From NCBI RefSeq assembly GCF_022321485.1, contig NZ_JAKOGG010000003.1:186001-250000 (forward strand): DNA of 64,000 nt. Direction: 5' to 3'. Both the position numbers and the translations under genes were made by a program. The notes under the pieces are model-generated. The model was given only the letters and a program-made list of their open reading frames with translations, was not told the origin of the DNA and made no database searches. Of this stretch, positions 1 to 8,447 are shown piece by piece. Source of the DNA: Shewanella electrica. Its GTDB lineage: Bacteria; Pseudomonadota; Gammaproteobacteria; Enterobacterales; Shewanellaceae. Within the stretch, counting starts at the first letter, position 1, and the number at the start of each line of letters is the position of its first letter.

Positions 1-1905
1 TAGCTGCTCTTGCGCTTCATGCAGCGCCGCTTGAGCCGCCTTTTCATCGGTAATATCAGAGGCGATACCAAGATAACCAACAATATCGTTCTTTTCATCA
101 CGCATGGCGGTAACCACTAGGCGGATAGGGAAACGTCGGCCATTTTTAGCGATGTACGTCCACTCTTGATATTCCGCTTCACGACGACCATTTTTGGCTT
201 TATAAACAAACAGATCAAAGCCACTCACCGATTCGCCCACTTCTTGCTGTAATCGCTTGGCGTGGTTTTGTAACTCTTGCCTATCATGAAAAATCTCTGG
301 CGTACGAATGCCCACCAACTCTGCGGCACTGTAACCCAACATGCGCTCGCCACCTTGGTTGAAAAATTGGATCACACCGCGGGTGTCGGTGGCAATGATG
401 CCAAACTCAGAGGCAGCAGCTAACACGGTTTTAAATAGCAGGTTAACCTCGGCCAGCTCAGCGGTTCGTTGCGCCACTTGATGTTCAAGGTTGGTATTGA
501 GTTCGCGGATTTTGGCATCGGCGTTTTTCTGGCGTGAAATGTCGCGCACGGTTTTAGCGGCGCCGATCACTCGACCATCAGAAGCAAAAATGGGCGATAC
601 CGTTGAAGCGACCGGGATCTCATGGCCGTCTTTGCAACGGCGCATACTTTCATAGACGTTGACGTTTTCCCCTTTGCGAATGCGGCTGAGAATTTCATCT
701 TCTTCAAACCGCAACCGTTCGGGAATAATCAATGATTTAAGAGGCTTACCTATGGCTTCATCGGCGCTGTAACCAAAGATTTTTTCCGCGCCGCTATTCC
801 AACTCATCACGGTGCCGTCAATGGTTTTGCCGATGATGGCGTCGGCGGAGCTTTCCACAATGGCATGCAGCTTGGTTTGCTCTTGCGTTAACCGCTGCCG
901 ACTGCGCAGTTGGTCGATGAACAGATTGACCGATACCGCCGCCAGAATACTGATTAATATCCCCACCACCGTGATAAGCAGTTGCGGAAACAGATGGAGC
1001 TGTTTAACGTATTGCGGCGTTACGCTGAGATGAAAACGCCATACGCGCCCCATCATTACGATATCCCGTTCTAGCGGATATTCGCCCTCTATGTCGCTGT
1101 TACTATAAAATGGCTCGACGTCAGTACCTTCGGTGGCATCAGATAGCAAAAACCGCAGCATTTGGGGATCAGGCGCCAGATCATCCAAGACACGATCTGA
1201 CTCTATCGGCGCCACCAACCAGCCAAAGCAAGCTTGGTTACGTTGCTCAAAACTCGCTGGAGTGACGCCACGTTCGTACACCGGCATCAGCATCAGAAAT
1301 GAATTTTGAGCACGGCTATCGTCCAAACTTAATTCAATGGTGGGTGTGATACGCACATCACCGGACAACATAGCGGCTAATGCGGTTTCGCGTCGTCTAG
1401 GTTCAGAAGCAATGTCGACACCAATGGCTTGATAGTTGGTACTGATTTGATAAGGTTCGAGATATTGCAGTACAAAATGATCGCCAGTATGCGGCGCTAA
1501 CTCTTGTATCTTAAAATCGAGCCGACCATCCGCCCGAGCACCGTCGATAAAGGCCGATAACTCGTCGGCGGGCACGCGCCGAATAAAACCAAAACCTCGG
1601 CTACCCGGAAAACTCTCTTCTAAATCGAGCGTTTGCCCAAAACGACGAAAATCTTCCAACGCGACATAACGTGCGCCGCCAGCAAGCACCGCAGTACGCG
1701 CCTCTTGCAAACCATAGTTGAAACGGTTGAAACGGTCGGTGATGCGTTCAAACAATGGATTGGCGCTATCAAGTACCGCTTCATTAATATGGTGCTGGTT
1801 AAGATCGCGGATGGTAAACGATGCAAAAAATGTCAGCAGCAACCCGCTGATCAAGGTGGAAATTACCCATCGGTGATGATGCAAACGCGATAGCCATAAA
1901 CCCAC
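1..1905 (-). CDS. CHASE-PAS-PAS membrane sensor, C-terminus beyond window edge
   Basis: An open frame of 635 codons runs off the left edge, so only the sensor half is seen. The chosen start is GTG at 1905, which has AGGGAG seven bases upstream; no ATG lies near. Domains in order: a membrane segment at residues about 12-32, a periplasmic CHASE-like domain at about 60-270 (includes GFGFIRRVPADELSAF), a second membrane segment at about 302-327, a PAS domain at about 345-460 (NSGAEKIFGYSADEAIG), a short coiled coil and a second PAS at about 490-620. CHASE domains sense small extracellular ligands. The output domain (histidine kinase, GGDEF or hybrid) lies outside the window, so the function stays open. 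It is transcribed in the same direction as the next chemoreceptor gene, 44 bases away. Confidence 0.85.
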   Translation of the reverse strand, partial: MGLWLSRLHHHRWVISTLISGLLLTFFASFTIRDLNQHHINEAVLDSANPLFERITDRFNRFNYGLQEARTAVLAGGARYVALEDFRRFGQTLDLEESFPGSRGFGFIRRVPADELSAFIDGARADGRLDFKIQELAPHTGDHFVLQYLEPYQISTNYQAIGVDIASEPRRRETALAAMLSGDVRITPTIELSLDDSRAQNSFLMLMPVYERGVTPASFEQRNQACFGWLVAPIESDRVLDDLAPDPQMLRFLLSDATEGTDVEPFYSNSDIEGEYPLERDIVMMGRVWRFHLSVTPQYVKQLHLFPQLLITVVGILISILAAVSVNLFIDQLRSRQRLTQEQTKLHAIVESSADAIIGKTIDGTVMSWNSGAEKIFGYSADEAIGKPLKSLIIPERLRFEEDEILSRIRKGENVNVYESMRRCKDGHEIPVASTVSPIFASDGRVIGAAKTVRDISRQKNADAKIRELNTNLEHQVAQRTAELAEVNLLFKTVLAAASEFGIIATDTRGVIQFFNQGGERMLGYSAAELVGIRTPEIFHDRQELQNHAKRLQQEVGESVSGFDLFVYKAKNGRREAEYQEWTYIAKNGRRFPIRLVVTAMRDEKNDIVGYLGIASDITDEKAAQAALHEAQEQL

Positions 1906-1949
1906 TATGTTGTTCTCCCTGAGCTGCCAGCGGCTGTTGACCTTTAGTG

Positions 1950-3245
1950 TTATGGTTTCAACTGTTCCACCATTTCCACAAACCGTTCCACCCCTCTACC
2001 GACATCCGTCAGCCCCATCGACACATTATGAATACTCTCTTGTCCTTGGGACGCGATGCCATTGATCAGCTGTAGCCGTCGGTCGATGTCGGCAATTTTG
2101 TTGGAGTTACCGCTCACAACTCGAGTGATCTCTTCCGTGGCGGTCGAGGAACGCTGTGCCAGCTTACGCACTTCATCAGCCACCACCGCAAAGCCGCGCC
2201 CAAGGTCGCCGGCACGCGCCGCTTCAATCGCCGCATTAAGCGCCAGCAAGTTGGTTTGGTCGGCGATGCCACGAATCGTAGTCACGATATTGTCAATACT
2301 TTGCGATTGCACTTGTAACTCCTGCCCAATGCTACTGGCGGCGACAACCTCTTTGGCAATGCTGTCAGACGTATCCACAGCTTCTTCTAAAACTTGAATC
2401 GCTAACGTAGTAATTTGTGAGGTCTGCTCCGATGTGGCCGCAGCCATTTCAATCGCTTGCATGGCCTTGGTCATGCGATCCGTAATATCGGTAGCAAACT
2501 TGATCACTTGACTCACTTTGCCATTTTCATCAAAAATCGGATTGTAGGTAGCTTCGACCCAAATGGTTTGCCCCATCGCATTTTTACGTTTAAAGCGGCC
2601 AGACAAATGCTCACCACGGGCCAAGGTGTCCCAAAAGCGCGGAAATTCTTGATAAAACTCTTTGAAGCAAAACATGCGGTGGTGCTGCTGCTTAATATCG
2701 CTGAGCTTATAGCCCATGATGTCGAGAAAGTTTTTATTGGCATCAATAATGGTGCCATCGGGCGCAAATTCGATGACCGCTAAGGAAATATCTAACGCGG
2801 TGAGAATCGCTTCTTGGGATTTTCGCTGGAGCGTATCTTTGGTGACATCGCTGGCAATCTTAAACACTTGAATGACCACGCCATTGTCATCAGTCACTGG
2901 GAAATAACTGGCTTGCAGATAGAGGACCTCACCATTTTTTTTGAGCCGTTTAAACAAACCGCTTTCGCCACGACCTTGGGCTAAATGCTTCCAAAACTGG
3001 CGATATGCTTCTGACTCAGCATATTTTGGCTCACAAAAGATGCGGTGATGGCGACCCACAATGGCGTTGCGGTCATACCCAACCACACTTAAAAAGTTCT
3101 GATTAGCATCTAAAATGGTGCCGTCTGGCGTAAAACTGATATAAGCGGTGTGTTCCAGAATAGCTTTGAGTTCAAAAGCTTTTTTACTGCCTTCCTCAAC
3201 AATAGCAACGTTTTTAGCTTTATTTGCGCCTTGACCAAACCACAT
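1950..3245 (-). CDS. Soluble double-PAS methyl-accepting chemotaxis protein (BdlA-like)
   Basis: The 431-residue protein has two PAS domains (about residues 20-130 and 140-255) and a short MCP signalling domain with a typical hairpin tip ([18 protein letters not shown] near residue 345). There is no membrane segment, so it should be cytoplasmic. This layout and length match Pseudomonas BdlA, which links redox or energy sensing to biofilm dispersal, and Aer-type redox receptors. An ATG at 3353 is possible in frame, but ATG 3245 is preferred because AGGGG stands just before it and the PAS fold begins soon after. The C-terminus (VEQLKP) has no CheR-binding pentapeptide, unlike the receptor at 57652-59586. 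The ligand or cofactor cannot be told from the sequence. Confidence 0.85.
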   Translation of the reverse strand: MWFGQGANKAKNVAIVEEGSKKAFELKAILEHTAYISFTPDGTILDANQNFLSVVGYDRNAIVGRHHRIFCEPKYAESEAYRQFWKHLAQGRGESGLFKRLKKNGEVLYLQASYFPVTDDNGVVIQVFKIASDVTKDTLQRKSQEAILTALDISLAVIEFAPDGTIIDANKNFLDIMGYKLSDIKQQHHRMFCFKEFYQEFPRFWDTLARGEHLSGRFKRKNAMGQTIWVEATYNPIFDENGKVSQVIKFATDITDRMTKAMQAIEMAAATSEQTSQITTLAIQVLEEAVDTSDSIAKEVVAASSIGQELQVQSQSIDNIVTTIRGIADQTNLLALNAAIEAARAGDLGRGFAVVADEVRKLAQRSSTATEEITRVVSGNSNKIADIDRRLQLINGIASQGQESIHNVSMGLTDVGRGVERFVEMVEQLKP

Positions 3246-3549
3246 AGGTTTATCCCCTACCAACAATAAATCTCTGATAACAACGTCTGCCCAACTGAGC
3301 AGATCCTCACCTCGGAGTGGTTTTGTTCGAGCGCATAACGAGTCTCTGTACAAAAAATCCCCGTTAGAAAGTTATAGCACAGGAATAACAAAGCTGTAGC
3401 AATAGGTAATTCATTGATTGCTAGTGCAATCTGATCGCATCCCGCGCCATGGTCTGTAGCGGACGACGCGCCTACATTAGCGAGCAAATAGACAGGAAAA
3501 GCGCTGCGAAGATACAGCAAACAACGGCAGGTTTAGACAGCCGCTAGCA
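3246..3549. other. Intergenic stretch, no gene seen
   Basis: About 300 bases lie between the double-PAS receptor and panE. A minus-strand open frame of 87 codons at 3257-3520 has no good ribosome site and resembles no family I know. I see no hairpin terminator for panE here. The receptor promoter should lie in this stretch, but I cannot place it. Confidence 0.4.
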
Positions 3550-4497
3550 TTAGACAGGCGTTACTGCATTGAGCAGCAAGGCTTGAATGAGTTCGGTGGT
3601 TTTGGCGGGCTGTCCGGCAGTCTGGCAACCGCGGAGCACGGGGCCACAGATGTCGGCTAACTCCATGGGGCGGCCTTTAAGCCTATCCACCAGCATGGAG
3701 GTTTTAATGGCATCAAAACTACAAATTAGCTGATACATCTCCTCGATATCGGTGTCGGTCAATGGCACACCTTCGGCATTGGCGGCGCGGCCAGTTTCCT
3801 GCATCATCGCTTTGACGGTTTGGGTAAATACTGGATGTTGTGTCAGCGCACGCGTGTCGAGCTGGGTTAATGCGGTCAGAGGATTCACGCCATTGTTAAT
3901 CACTAACTTACGCCACAAGGCGTAGCTGACATCGTCATAAATGGTGTTAGGAATTTGGGCTTCAGATAACACTTGCGATAGCAGCGGTAACTTGGCTTGT
4001 AATAGCGGGTTTTCGCTTGCTTTAGGCCAAGCCCCAAAATCCACTTGCGCGATACCCGTCGCACTCACCAGCCCCGGCGCCACAATATGGGCGCCAATCT
4101 TCACCGCTAAGCCGCCAACCGTACGTTGTTTACCGATTGCGGCAGCGATATGCGCTTCATTATCCACGCCGTTTTGCAGCGATACCACGGCTAGCGCGGC
4201 GTTATCAGCCAGCCACGGTGCCAGTTGCTGCATCATCGGCTGAGTCGCACTACTTTTACCGGTGAGCAGTACCCAATCAAAACGGGTGGCGGGATGCTCA
4301 CTGATCAGCCCGGCAACATCGGTGGCGACCACGGCTTGTTGGAAATGAAACTGCGGATGCTCAACACGTAACCCCTGTTGCTGCATCGCTTGCAGATGTT
4401 CGCCACGTGCGACCAGCACCACACGATGGCCTGCCGCCTGTAATCTGGCCGCGTAGTAACAACCAATGCCACCAGCACCTAACACCACAAATCTCAT
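3550..4497 (-). CDS. panE: 2-dehydropantoate 2-reductase (ketopantoate reductase)
   Basis: The 315-residue protein has the usual family length and begins with the Rossmann dinucleotide motif GAGGIGCYYAARL, followed by LVARGEHL, which suits NADP(H) binding. The central VVSLQNGVDNE and the C-terminal helical region with KLVINNGVNPLTAL are typical of the PanE/ApbA family. It reduces 2-dehydropantoate to pantoate in pantothenate and coenzyme A synthesis, in the cytosol. The start is ATG 4497 with GGGAGC upstream. It stands alone, flanked by intergenic DNA on both sides. Some PanE-like proteins act on other keto acids, so the exact substrate is an inference. Confidence 0.9.
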   Translation of the reverse strand: MRFVVLGAGGIGCYYAARLQAAGHRVVLVARGEHLQAMQQQGLRVEHPQFHFQQAVVATDVAGLISEHPATRFDWVLLTGKSSATQPMMQQLAPWLADNAALAVVSLQNGVDNEAHIAAAIGKQRTVGGLAVKIGAHIVAPGLVSATGIAQVDFGAWPKASENPLLQAKLPLLSQVLSEAQIPNTIYDDVSYALWRKLVINNGVNPLTALTQLDTRALTQHPVFTQTVKAMMQETGRAANAEGVPLTDTDIEEMYQLICSFDAIKTSMLVDRLKGRPMELADICGPVLRGCQTAGQPAKTTELIQALLLNAVTPV

Positions 4498-4922
4498 TCA
4501 TTAGCTCCCTGCATTACTGATGGCTTAACTTAGCACTATTTAGCCAACGTGGCTGTGGATAAATAGTCAAACGCTAAGGCTGCCCAGTGCGTGCTCTGCG
4601 TTGGCAATAGCAAACCGTTTAGCCATTGCCGCCCCACCGCATCAACCTTTACACGTATTTATCATACAAATTTGGTCAAGTTGAACTATCTTTAGCGCGA
4701 ACGATCGTTGCTTGTGCTCGTTCAGGGGGCTCAGCGAGGGACACACAAGTGTGACCAGAAGCAGGATGGAGAGGTAAACCGTTAACGTGAGTCATATTGG
4801 GGTATGTCGGCGTTAACACACTGAACCAACAAGTTATTGCCTGCTTTGCATTGGTAAAAGCACTTGTCAGTACCGAGCCAAATTAGTTCATGATGAACAG
4901 TAAAATATAATGGAATAACAAT
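4498..4922. other. 425-base intergenic region between panE and arabinanase gene
   Basis: The two genes diverge from this region, so it should hold both promoters. On the plus strand I see a TATAAT box at 4906-4911 close to the arabinanase start and a 13-base palindrome just upstream (separate entry). Nothing else recognisable was found in the rest. Confidence 0.5.
4883..4911 (+). promoter_or_regulatory. Possible promoter and operator of the arabinanase gene
   Basis: TATAAT at 4906-4911 is a perfect -10 box. TTAGTT at 4883-4888, 17 bases further up, is a weak -35. The palindrome GTTCATGATGAAC (4886-4898) lies between them, where a repressor would block RNA polymerase. Sugar-responsive control is an inference; no regulator gene is adjacent. 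Confidence 0.35.
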
Positions 4923-6383
4923 ATGATAAGTAAATCACTTACCTATCTACTTGGCTTACTCTGTGTGGTAGTAAGCACCCTGGTTAACGCTAATGTTGTT
5001 TTAACTGGCACCACGGATATTCACGATCCGTCCACCATTGTCCGTGAAGATGGTGTGTATTGGACCTTTGGCACTGGTGGCGGCGCGTCCACTATGCCAA
5101 TCAATGCGCTGTATTCTACCGATATGGTCAACTGGCACCGCGGTGTCTCACCGATAGCACCCAACAGTTATCCGAGCTGGATTAACGCTAAAGTGCCGGG
5201 CTTTGATGGCAACTTTTGGGCGCCAGATCTGATTGAGATGAAGGGCAAATATTACCTGTATTACTCAGCATTTTCCGACAGCAGTGGCATGCACTCTGCC
5301 ATTGGGGTGATGGTGACGGATTCACTTAATAACCCGAACTGGCGCGATCTCGGTATGGTGGTTTCCACAGTGGATGACCCGCACTCCTCTGGTGGCTTTG
5401 CGGTAAACACCATTGATGCGGGGTTATATCGCGATACGGCCGGCAAAGTATGGATGGTTTATGGCTCACATTATGCGGGGATCTATGTGCGCCAAATCAA
5501 TCCCGATACCGGATTGCTGGCGAACAATAACCGTTATGCGGTGGTCGGCAATAACGGCAATTGGCATGAGTTTGAAGCCGCGCAGGTGCAATACCTCAAC
5601 GGCTACTACTACATGTTTGCCAACCTTGCCGATTGTTGCCAAGGGCGCGATAGCAACTATTACATTGTAATGGGTCGCTCCACCTCTCCTACGGGGCCGT
5701 TTCTTGATAAAAACGGCGTCAATATGTGGAATTACGGTGGCAGTACCGTGCTATCAACTTCAGGCAATTATATCGGCCCCGGTCACTTCGGTTATATTCG
5801 CCGCGGCTCGCAAGACTTAGCCAGCATTCACTATTATGACGGCACCACCTCAACTGGCTGGCCTGCAAGGCTCGATCTGTTGCGCATCCAGTTTGGTAAT
5901 GATGGCTGGCCGTACTTTAACCGTAACTACAATCTGAGTACCGATACCCGCTTGCGTGATGGTCGCGTGCGTATTAGCTCAGTGTTGAGTGGCAAGGCGT
6001 TAGAAGTTGCCAATGCCGGCCTTAATGATGGTGACAACATTATCCTGTGGGACTACTGGGGCGGCACCAATCAGCAGTGGGATATAGTGCATGTCGGCGG
6101 CGGTTATTACAGCATCATCAATGTGCTCAGCGGTAAGTCGATGGATGTTTATGATTGGAGTACCGTCAATGGCGGTGAGATCCGCCAATGGGATTTCTGG
6201 GGTGGCGAAGGCCAACGTTGGCTGCTGCAATATGCGGGCAACGGCCATTACGCCATTTACAGTTACTGGAGCGGATTAACGCTCGATGTGTACAACATGA
6301 GTACCGACAACGGTGCAGATGTGGTGCAGTGGGACTTTTGGGGCGGAGATGGTCAGCTTTGGAATGTGAACTACGTTGACTAA
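4923..6383 (+). CDS. Secreted GH43 endo-arabinanase with C-terminal ricin-type (CBM13-like) module
   Basis: The 486-residue protein starts with a signal peptide (cleavage likely after VNA at residue 23). The five-bladed beta-propeller of glycoside hydrolase family 43 follows (about 25-340). The expected catalytic carboxylates are visible: D35 in HDPS, D165 in NTIDAG and E218 in HEFEAAQ; GPGH at 286-289 is also typical of the arabinanase branch. These enzymes cut alpha-1,5-arabinan of pectin side chains. Residues about 348-484 hold three repeats of some 45 residues, each ending in WDxWGG...QxW, the pattern of a ricin-type beta-trefoil sugar-binding module. A hairpin terminator follows directly. 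No arabinose transport or catabolic gene is adjacent, so it appears as a stand-alone foraging enzyme. Exact linkage specificity is inferred. Confidence 0.88.
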   Translation: MISKSLTYLLGLLCVVVSTLVNANVVLTGTTDIHDPSTIVREDGVYWTFGTGGGASTMPINALYSTDMVNWHRGVSPIAPNSYPSWINAKVPGFDGNFWAPDLIEMKGKYYLYYSAFSDSSGMHSAIGVMVTDSLNNPNWRDLGMVVSTVDDPHSSGGFAVNTIDAGLYRDTAGKVWMVYGSHYAGIYVRQINPDTGLLANNNRYAVVGNNGNWHEFEAAQVQYLNGYYYMFANLADCCQGRDSNYYIVMGRSTSPTGPFLDKNGVNMWNYGGSTVLSTSGNYIGPGHFGYIRRGSQDLASIHYYDGTTSTGWPARLDLLRIQFGNDGWPYFNRNYNLSTDTRLRDGRVRISSVLSGKALEVANAGLNDGDNIILWDYWGGTNQQWDIVHVGGGYYSIINVLSGKSMDVYDWSTVNGGEIRQWDFWGGEGQRWLLQYAGNGHYAIYSYWSGLTLDVYNMSTDNGADVVQWDFWGGDGQLWNVNYVD

Positions 6384-6392
6384 CCCATACTG

Positions 6393-6422
6393 CAGACGGC
6401 GCGTCACTGCGCCGTCTGTTTT
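6393..6422 (+). terminator. Rho-independent terminator of the arabinanase gene
   Basis: Ten-base arms CAGACGGCGC and GCGCCGTCTG (6393-6402, 6409-6418) enclose a six-base loop and are followed by TTTT, ten bases after the stop codon. Confidence 0.85.
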
Positions 6423-6434
6423 CAGCGCCAACAA

Positions 6435-6788
6435 TTAAGCAATGAAGGCTAACACCACTACCGAAATAAACTGGGTGACCATGCCTAGCGCCATCGCCAT
6501 GGTGATGCCTAATCCCGCCTTTTTCTCCTGCGGCCGACGGCCCAACGGATCATCAAACCATGCGAGCATACGATTATGCTTCAATGGAGCGTAGCCAATC
6601 GCGAAGCAGACATAGCCCACCAGCGGCAGCGCATTAATCGCCAATTTTAGCCAATAGTGGATGTCGAGCGATTGCAGATAGATGGGCAACGCGATGGGAA
6701 TAACAACGCCTAGCAGCAATAGACTGATCAGCGGCGCTTCAAGGTAAGACAGCCAACGCCACAAAAAGAAACGGTTCAAAATATCCAA
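6435..6788 (-). CDS. Small membrane protein of unknown function downstream of nifM
   Basis: The frame encodes 117 residues with three hydrophobic stretches at about 18-38, 45-66 and 92-116, joined by a basic loop (APLKHNRMLAWFDDPLGRRPQEKKAG). I recognise no family. The only plausible start is TTG at 6788, since the frame has a stop a short way upstream and no early ATG; the ribosome site is poor. It follows nifM by 72 bases in the same direction and may be cotranscribed with the nif genes, but nothing in the protein ties it to nitrogen fixation. The gene converges on the arabinanase gene and its terminator. Confidence 0.55.
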   Translation of the reverse strand: MDILNRFFLWRWLSYLEAPLISLLLLGVVIPIALPIYLQSLDIHYWLKLAINALPLVGYVCFAIGYAPLKHNRMLAWFDDPLGRRPQEKKAGLGITMAMALGMVTQFISVVVLAFIA

Positions 6789-6860
6789 CTTCGCAAAAGT
6801 AACAGCCAGCGCAGATTAGCATGCAGCTAAGCGCAAACCAACCCGCATCTAGCGTGAGTG

Positions 6861-7691
6861 TTAGTTGGTTAAGACACGGTTAAGCCACTGCTTTTGCAGA
6901 TACTTTTTCGCCCGTTCATGATGGCGTTGCTGCAATAATGGCAGCACTTCATCAAAATTGGCTACTTTAGCGGGTTTATATTGATGCCAACGCACCAGAT
7001 GAAAACCCAACTCGGTTTCAATCGGGTCGCTCACCTGCATGTGTGCCAGCGTTGGCAGCACCGCGGCAATTTGTGGGTAGAGTTTGTCTTGCTCGCACCA
7101 ACCGAGAAAACCTTGCTCCATCGCGCTCGGACATTCGGAATGTTGCAGTGCCAGCGCGGCGAAATCTTGCGTTTGTGCCAGATGTCGCACTCGGCAGATG
7201 CGCTTTAACACCGCGTGGCGGCGGTTCTCGGGATAATCATGATTCACGGTGATGAGGATCTGGCTCAGTTGCCAAATTGCCGCCCGGCTAAACTCCTGAC
7301 GATGCCCCGCAAAATAGGCCTGTGCTTGCTCCAACGCCAGCGGCGGAATATCACCACAGACTCGATCAAGCACCAGCTCACAGCGCAGTTCATCATACAG
7401 CGCTGAGCGTAATCCCTCGGCATCAAGACCTTGGTTTTGCAGCGACTGCACCAAGCTGGCTTCGCCATCAAACTGCGCTAAACATTGCGCCCAAGTTTGC
7501 TCCAGCTGCGCTGCCGAGACGCTAATCTCCGCCGCTTCACGGCTGCCGAGTATCGCTTGTTGCAACTGCATCACGCGCTGCACTTGGCTAGCCACTTGCT
7601 GCTGTTGTTCAGGTTTTAAAAACTCAGGGTTGAGTTTAAACATCTCTGTCGCGACTTTAGCCGTTAGATAACGGCGCTTTTGCGTCTCCAT
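6861..7691 (-). CDS. nifM: NifM, putative peptidyl-prolyl isomerase for nitrogenase Fe protein maturation
   Basis: The 276-residue protein has a helical N-terminal region and a parvulin (PpiC) type domain at about 130-245 (IWQLSQILITVN, then SAMEQGFLGWCEQDKLYPQI and ELGFHLVRWH). In other diazotrophs NifM is needed to give active NifH, the nitrogenase iron protein, presumably by proline isomerisation. The identity rests on the parvulin fold plus its place at the end of the nif operon. The start ATG 7691 has GAGGG before it and lies inside the end of nifZ (28-base overlap), which points to translational coupling. A general periplasmic chaperone (SurA/PpiD type) is unlikely because there is no signal peptide. 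Confidence 0.9.
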   Translation of the reverse strand: METQKRRYLTAKVATEMFKLNPEFLKPEQQQQVASQVQRVMQLQQAILGSREAAEISVSAAQLEQTWAQCLAQFDGEASLVQSLQNQGLDAEGLRSALYDELRCELVLDRVCGDIPPLALEQAQAYFAGHRQEFSRAAIWQLSQILITVNHDYPENRRHAVLKRICRVRHLAQTQDFAALALQHSECPSAMEQGFLGWCEQDKLYPQIAAVLPTLAHMQVSDPIETELGFHLVRWHQYKPAKVANFDEVLPLLQQRHHERAKKYLQKQWLNRVLTN

Positions 7692-8152
7692 CGGTTTCCC
7701 TCTTGCTCCGGCGGCACATCTTCCAGCGCCCGATCGGGTACGGTCACTTCGGTGTCACCGATACTGACCGTAAACTGCAACTCGCCGCTATCAAGCGAAC
7801 GATCAATCCACGTAACCTGCACGCGGTCACCCTTGCGTGCCAGTAACTCACCTTGGCTGACTAAGGACAAGGTTAAACAGGCGTAATCTAGCAAGTGAAA
7901 GCGGCACGGCGTAAACGGTAATGCGGCATCGATCACCTCCACATCACGCAGCCCCACCAGCCGCCCAGTGTCAGGAAAAAACACGTCATAGATGATCTGC
8001 TCTTGCAGAAACCAGCCATGTTTACGCACCACGCCGATGCTACCTTCCTCGACGATCAGTTCACCTTTGTCGATACCAAAGAAGCTGCCGTCATTACGCA
8101 CATTGCGTACCACGCGCACCTCGGCACCGGGGGCAAAACGCACTTCATCCAT
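7664..8152 (-). CDS. nifZ: NifZ, nitrogenase MoFe protein P-cluster maturation factor
   Basis: The protein has 162 residues from ATG 8152. This start has GAGGAG before it; a longer frame to 8281 exists but would lie inside nifW in another frame. The N-terminal stretch MDEVRFAPGAEVRVVRNVRN, then KGELIVEEGSIGVVRKHGWFLQEQ and VYDVFF-like sequence, is typical of the NifZ family. NifZ takes part in forming the second P-cluster of the MoFe protein and acts in the cytosol. This version is longer than the shortest NifZ proteins, because a C-terminal part (ACLTLSLVSQGELLARKGDR onward) is added. The end overlaps nifM by 28 bases and the start follows nifW by 19. Confidence 0.92.
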   Translation of the reverse strand: MDEVRFAPGAEVRVVRNVRNDGSFFGIDKGELIVEEGSIGVVRKHGWFLQEQIIYDVFFPDTGRLVGLRDVEVIDAALPFTPCRFHLLDYACLTLSLVSQGELLARKGDRVQVTWIDRSLDSGELQFTVSIGDTEVTVPDRALEDVPPEQEGNRWRRKSAVI

Positions 8153-8171
8153 GCGGATCTCCTCGCGCTGA

Positions 8172-8447
8172 TTACACGTCACAACCGCTGCAAGTGCCGC
8201 AGCCCATATCGGCAAACGCCAACTCTTGGCCGAGCTTGATGCTGCCGTAGGCAATGCGCACCGCTTTGCGATAGTGCTCAATGGTCAGTGGCGGATCGTA
8301 ACGCTCCAATACGCCGTGATATAACCGCAGTAACTGCACCCGTTTGGTTTGCACCACTTCGGGGTCATATTGGACGTTAAAGAAGTTGAGAAAATCTTCC
8401 GCCGTTTGCAAATTCTCTGGCAGAACATCGGTATTAGTTGCTTCCAT
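8172..8447 (-). CDS. nifW: NifW, nitrogenase stabilising/protective protein
   Basis: The 91-residue protein carries the NifW signature: AEDFLNFFNVQYDPEVVQTK near the N-terminus, then LRLYHGVLERYD and IAYGSIKLGQEL. NifW is thought to bind the MoFe protein and protect it from oxygen, or to help its assembly. The C-terminal tail is cysteine-rich (CGTCSGCDV), which may bind a metal. The start ATG 8447 has AGGAGA upstream and overlaps the nifV end by 14 bases. The gene lies between nifV and nifZ, the same order as in the classical Klebsiella nif cluster. Confidence 0.93.
   Translation of the reverse strand: MEATNTDVLPENLQTAEDFLNFFNVQYDPEVVQTKRVQLLRLYHGVLERYDPPLTIEHYRKAVRIAYGSIKLGQELAFADMGCGTCSGCDV

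Noticed and set aside
1620-1893. Small frames on both strands inside the first sensor gene
   Set aside because: They overlap the CHASE domain of a continuous 635-codon frame that has clear domain sequence.
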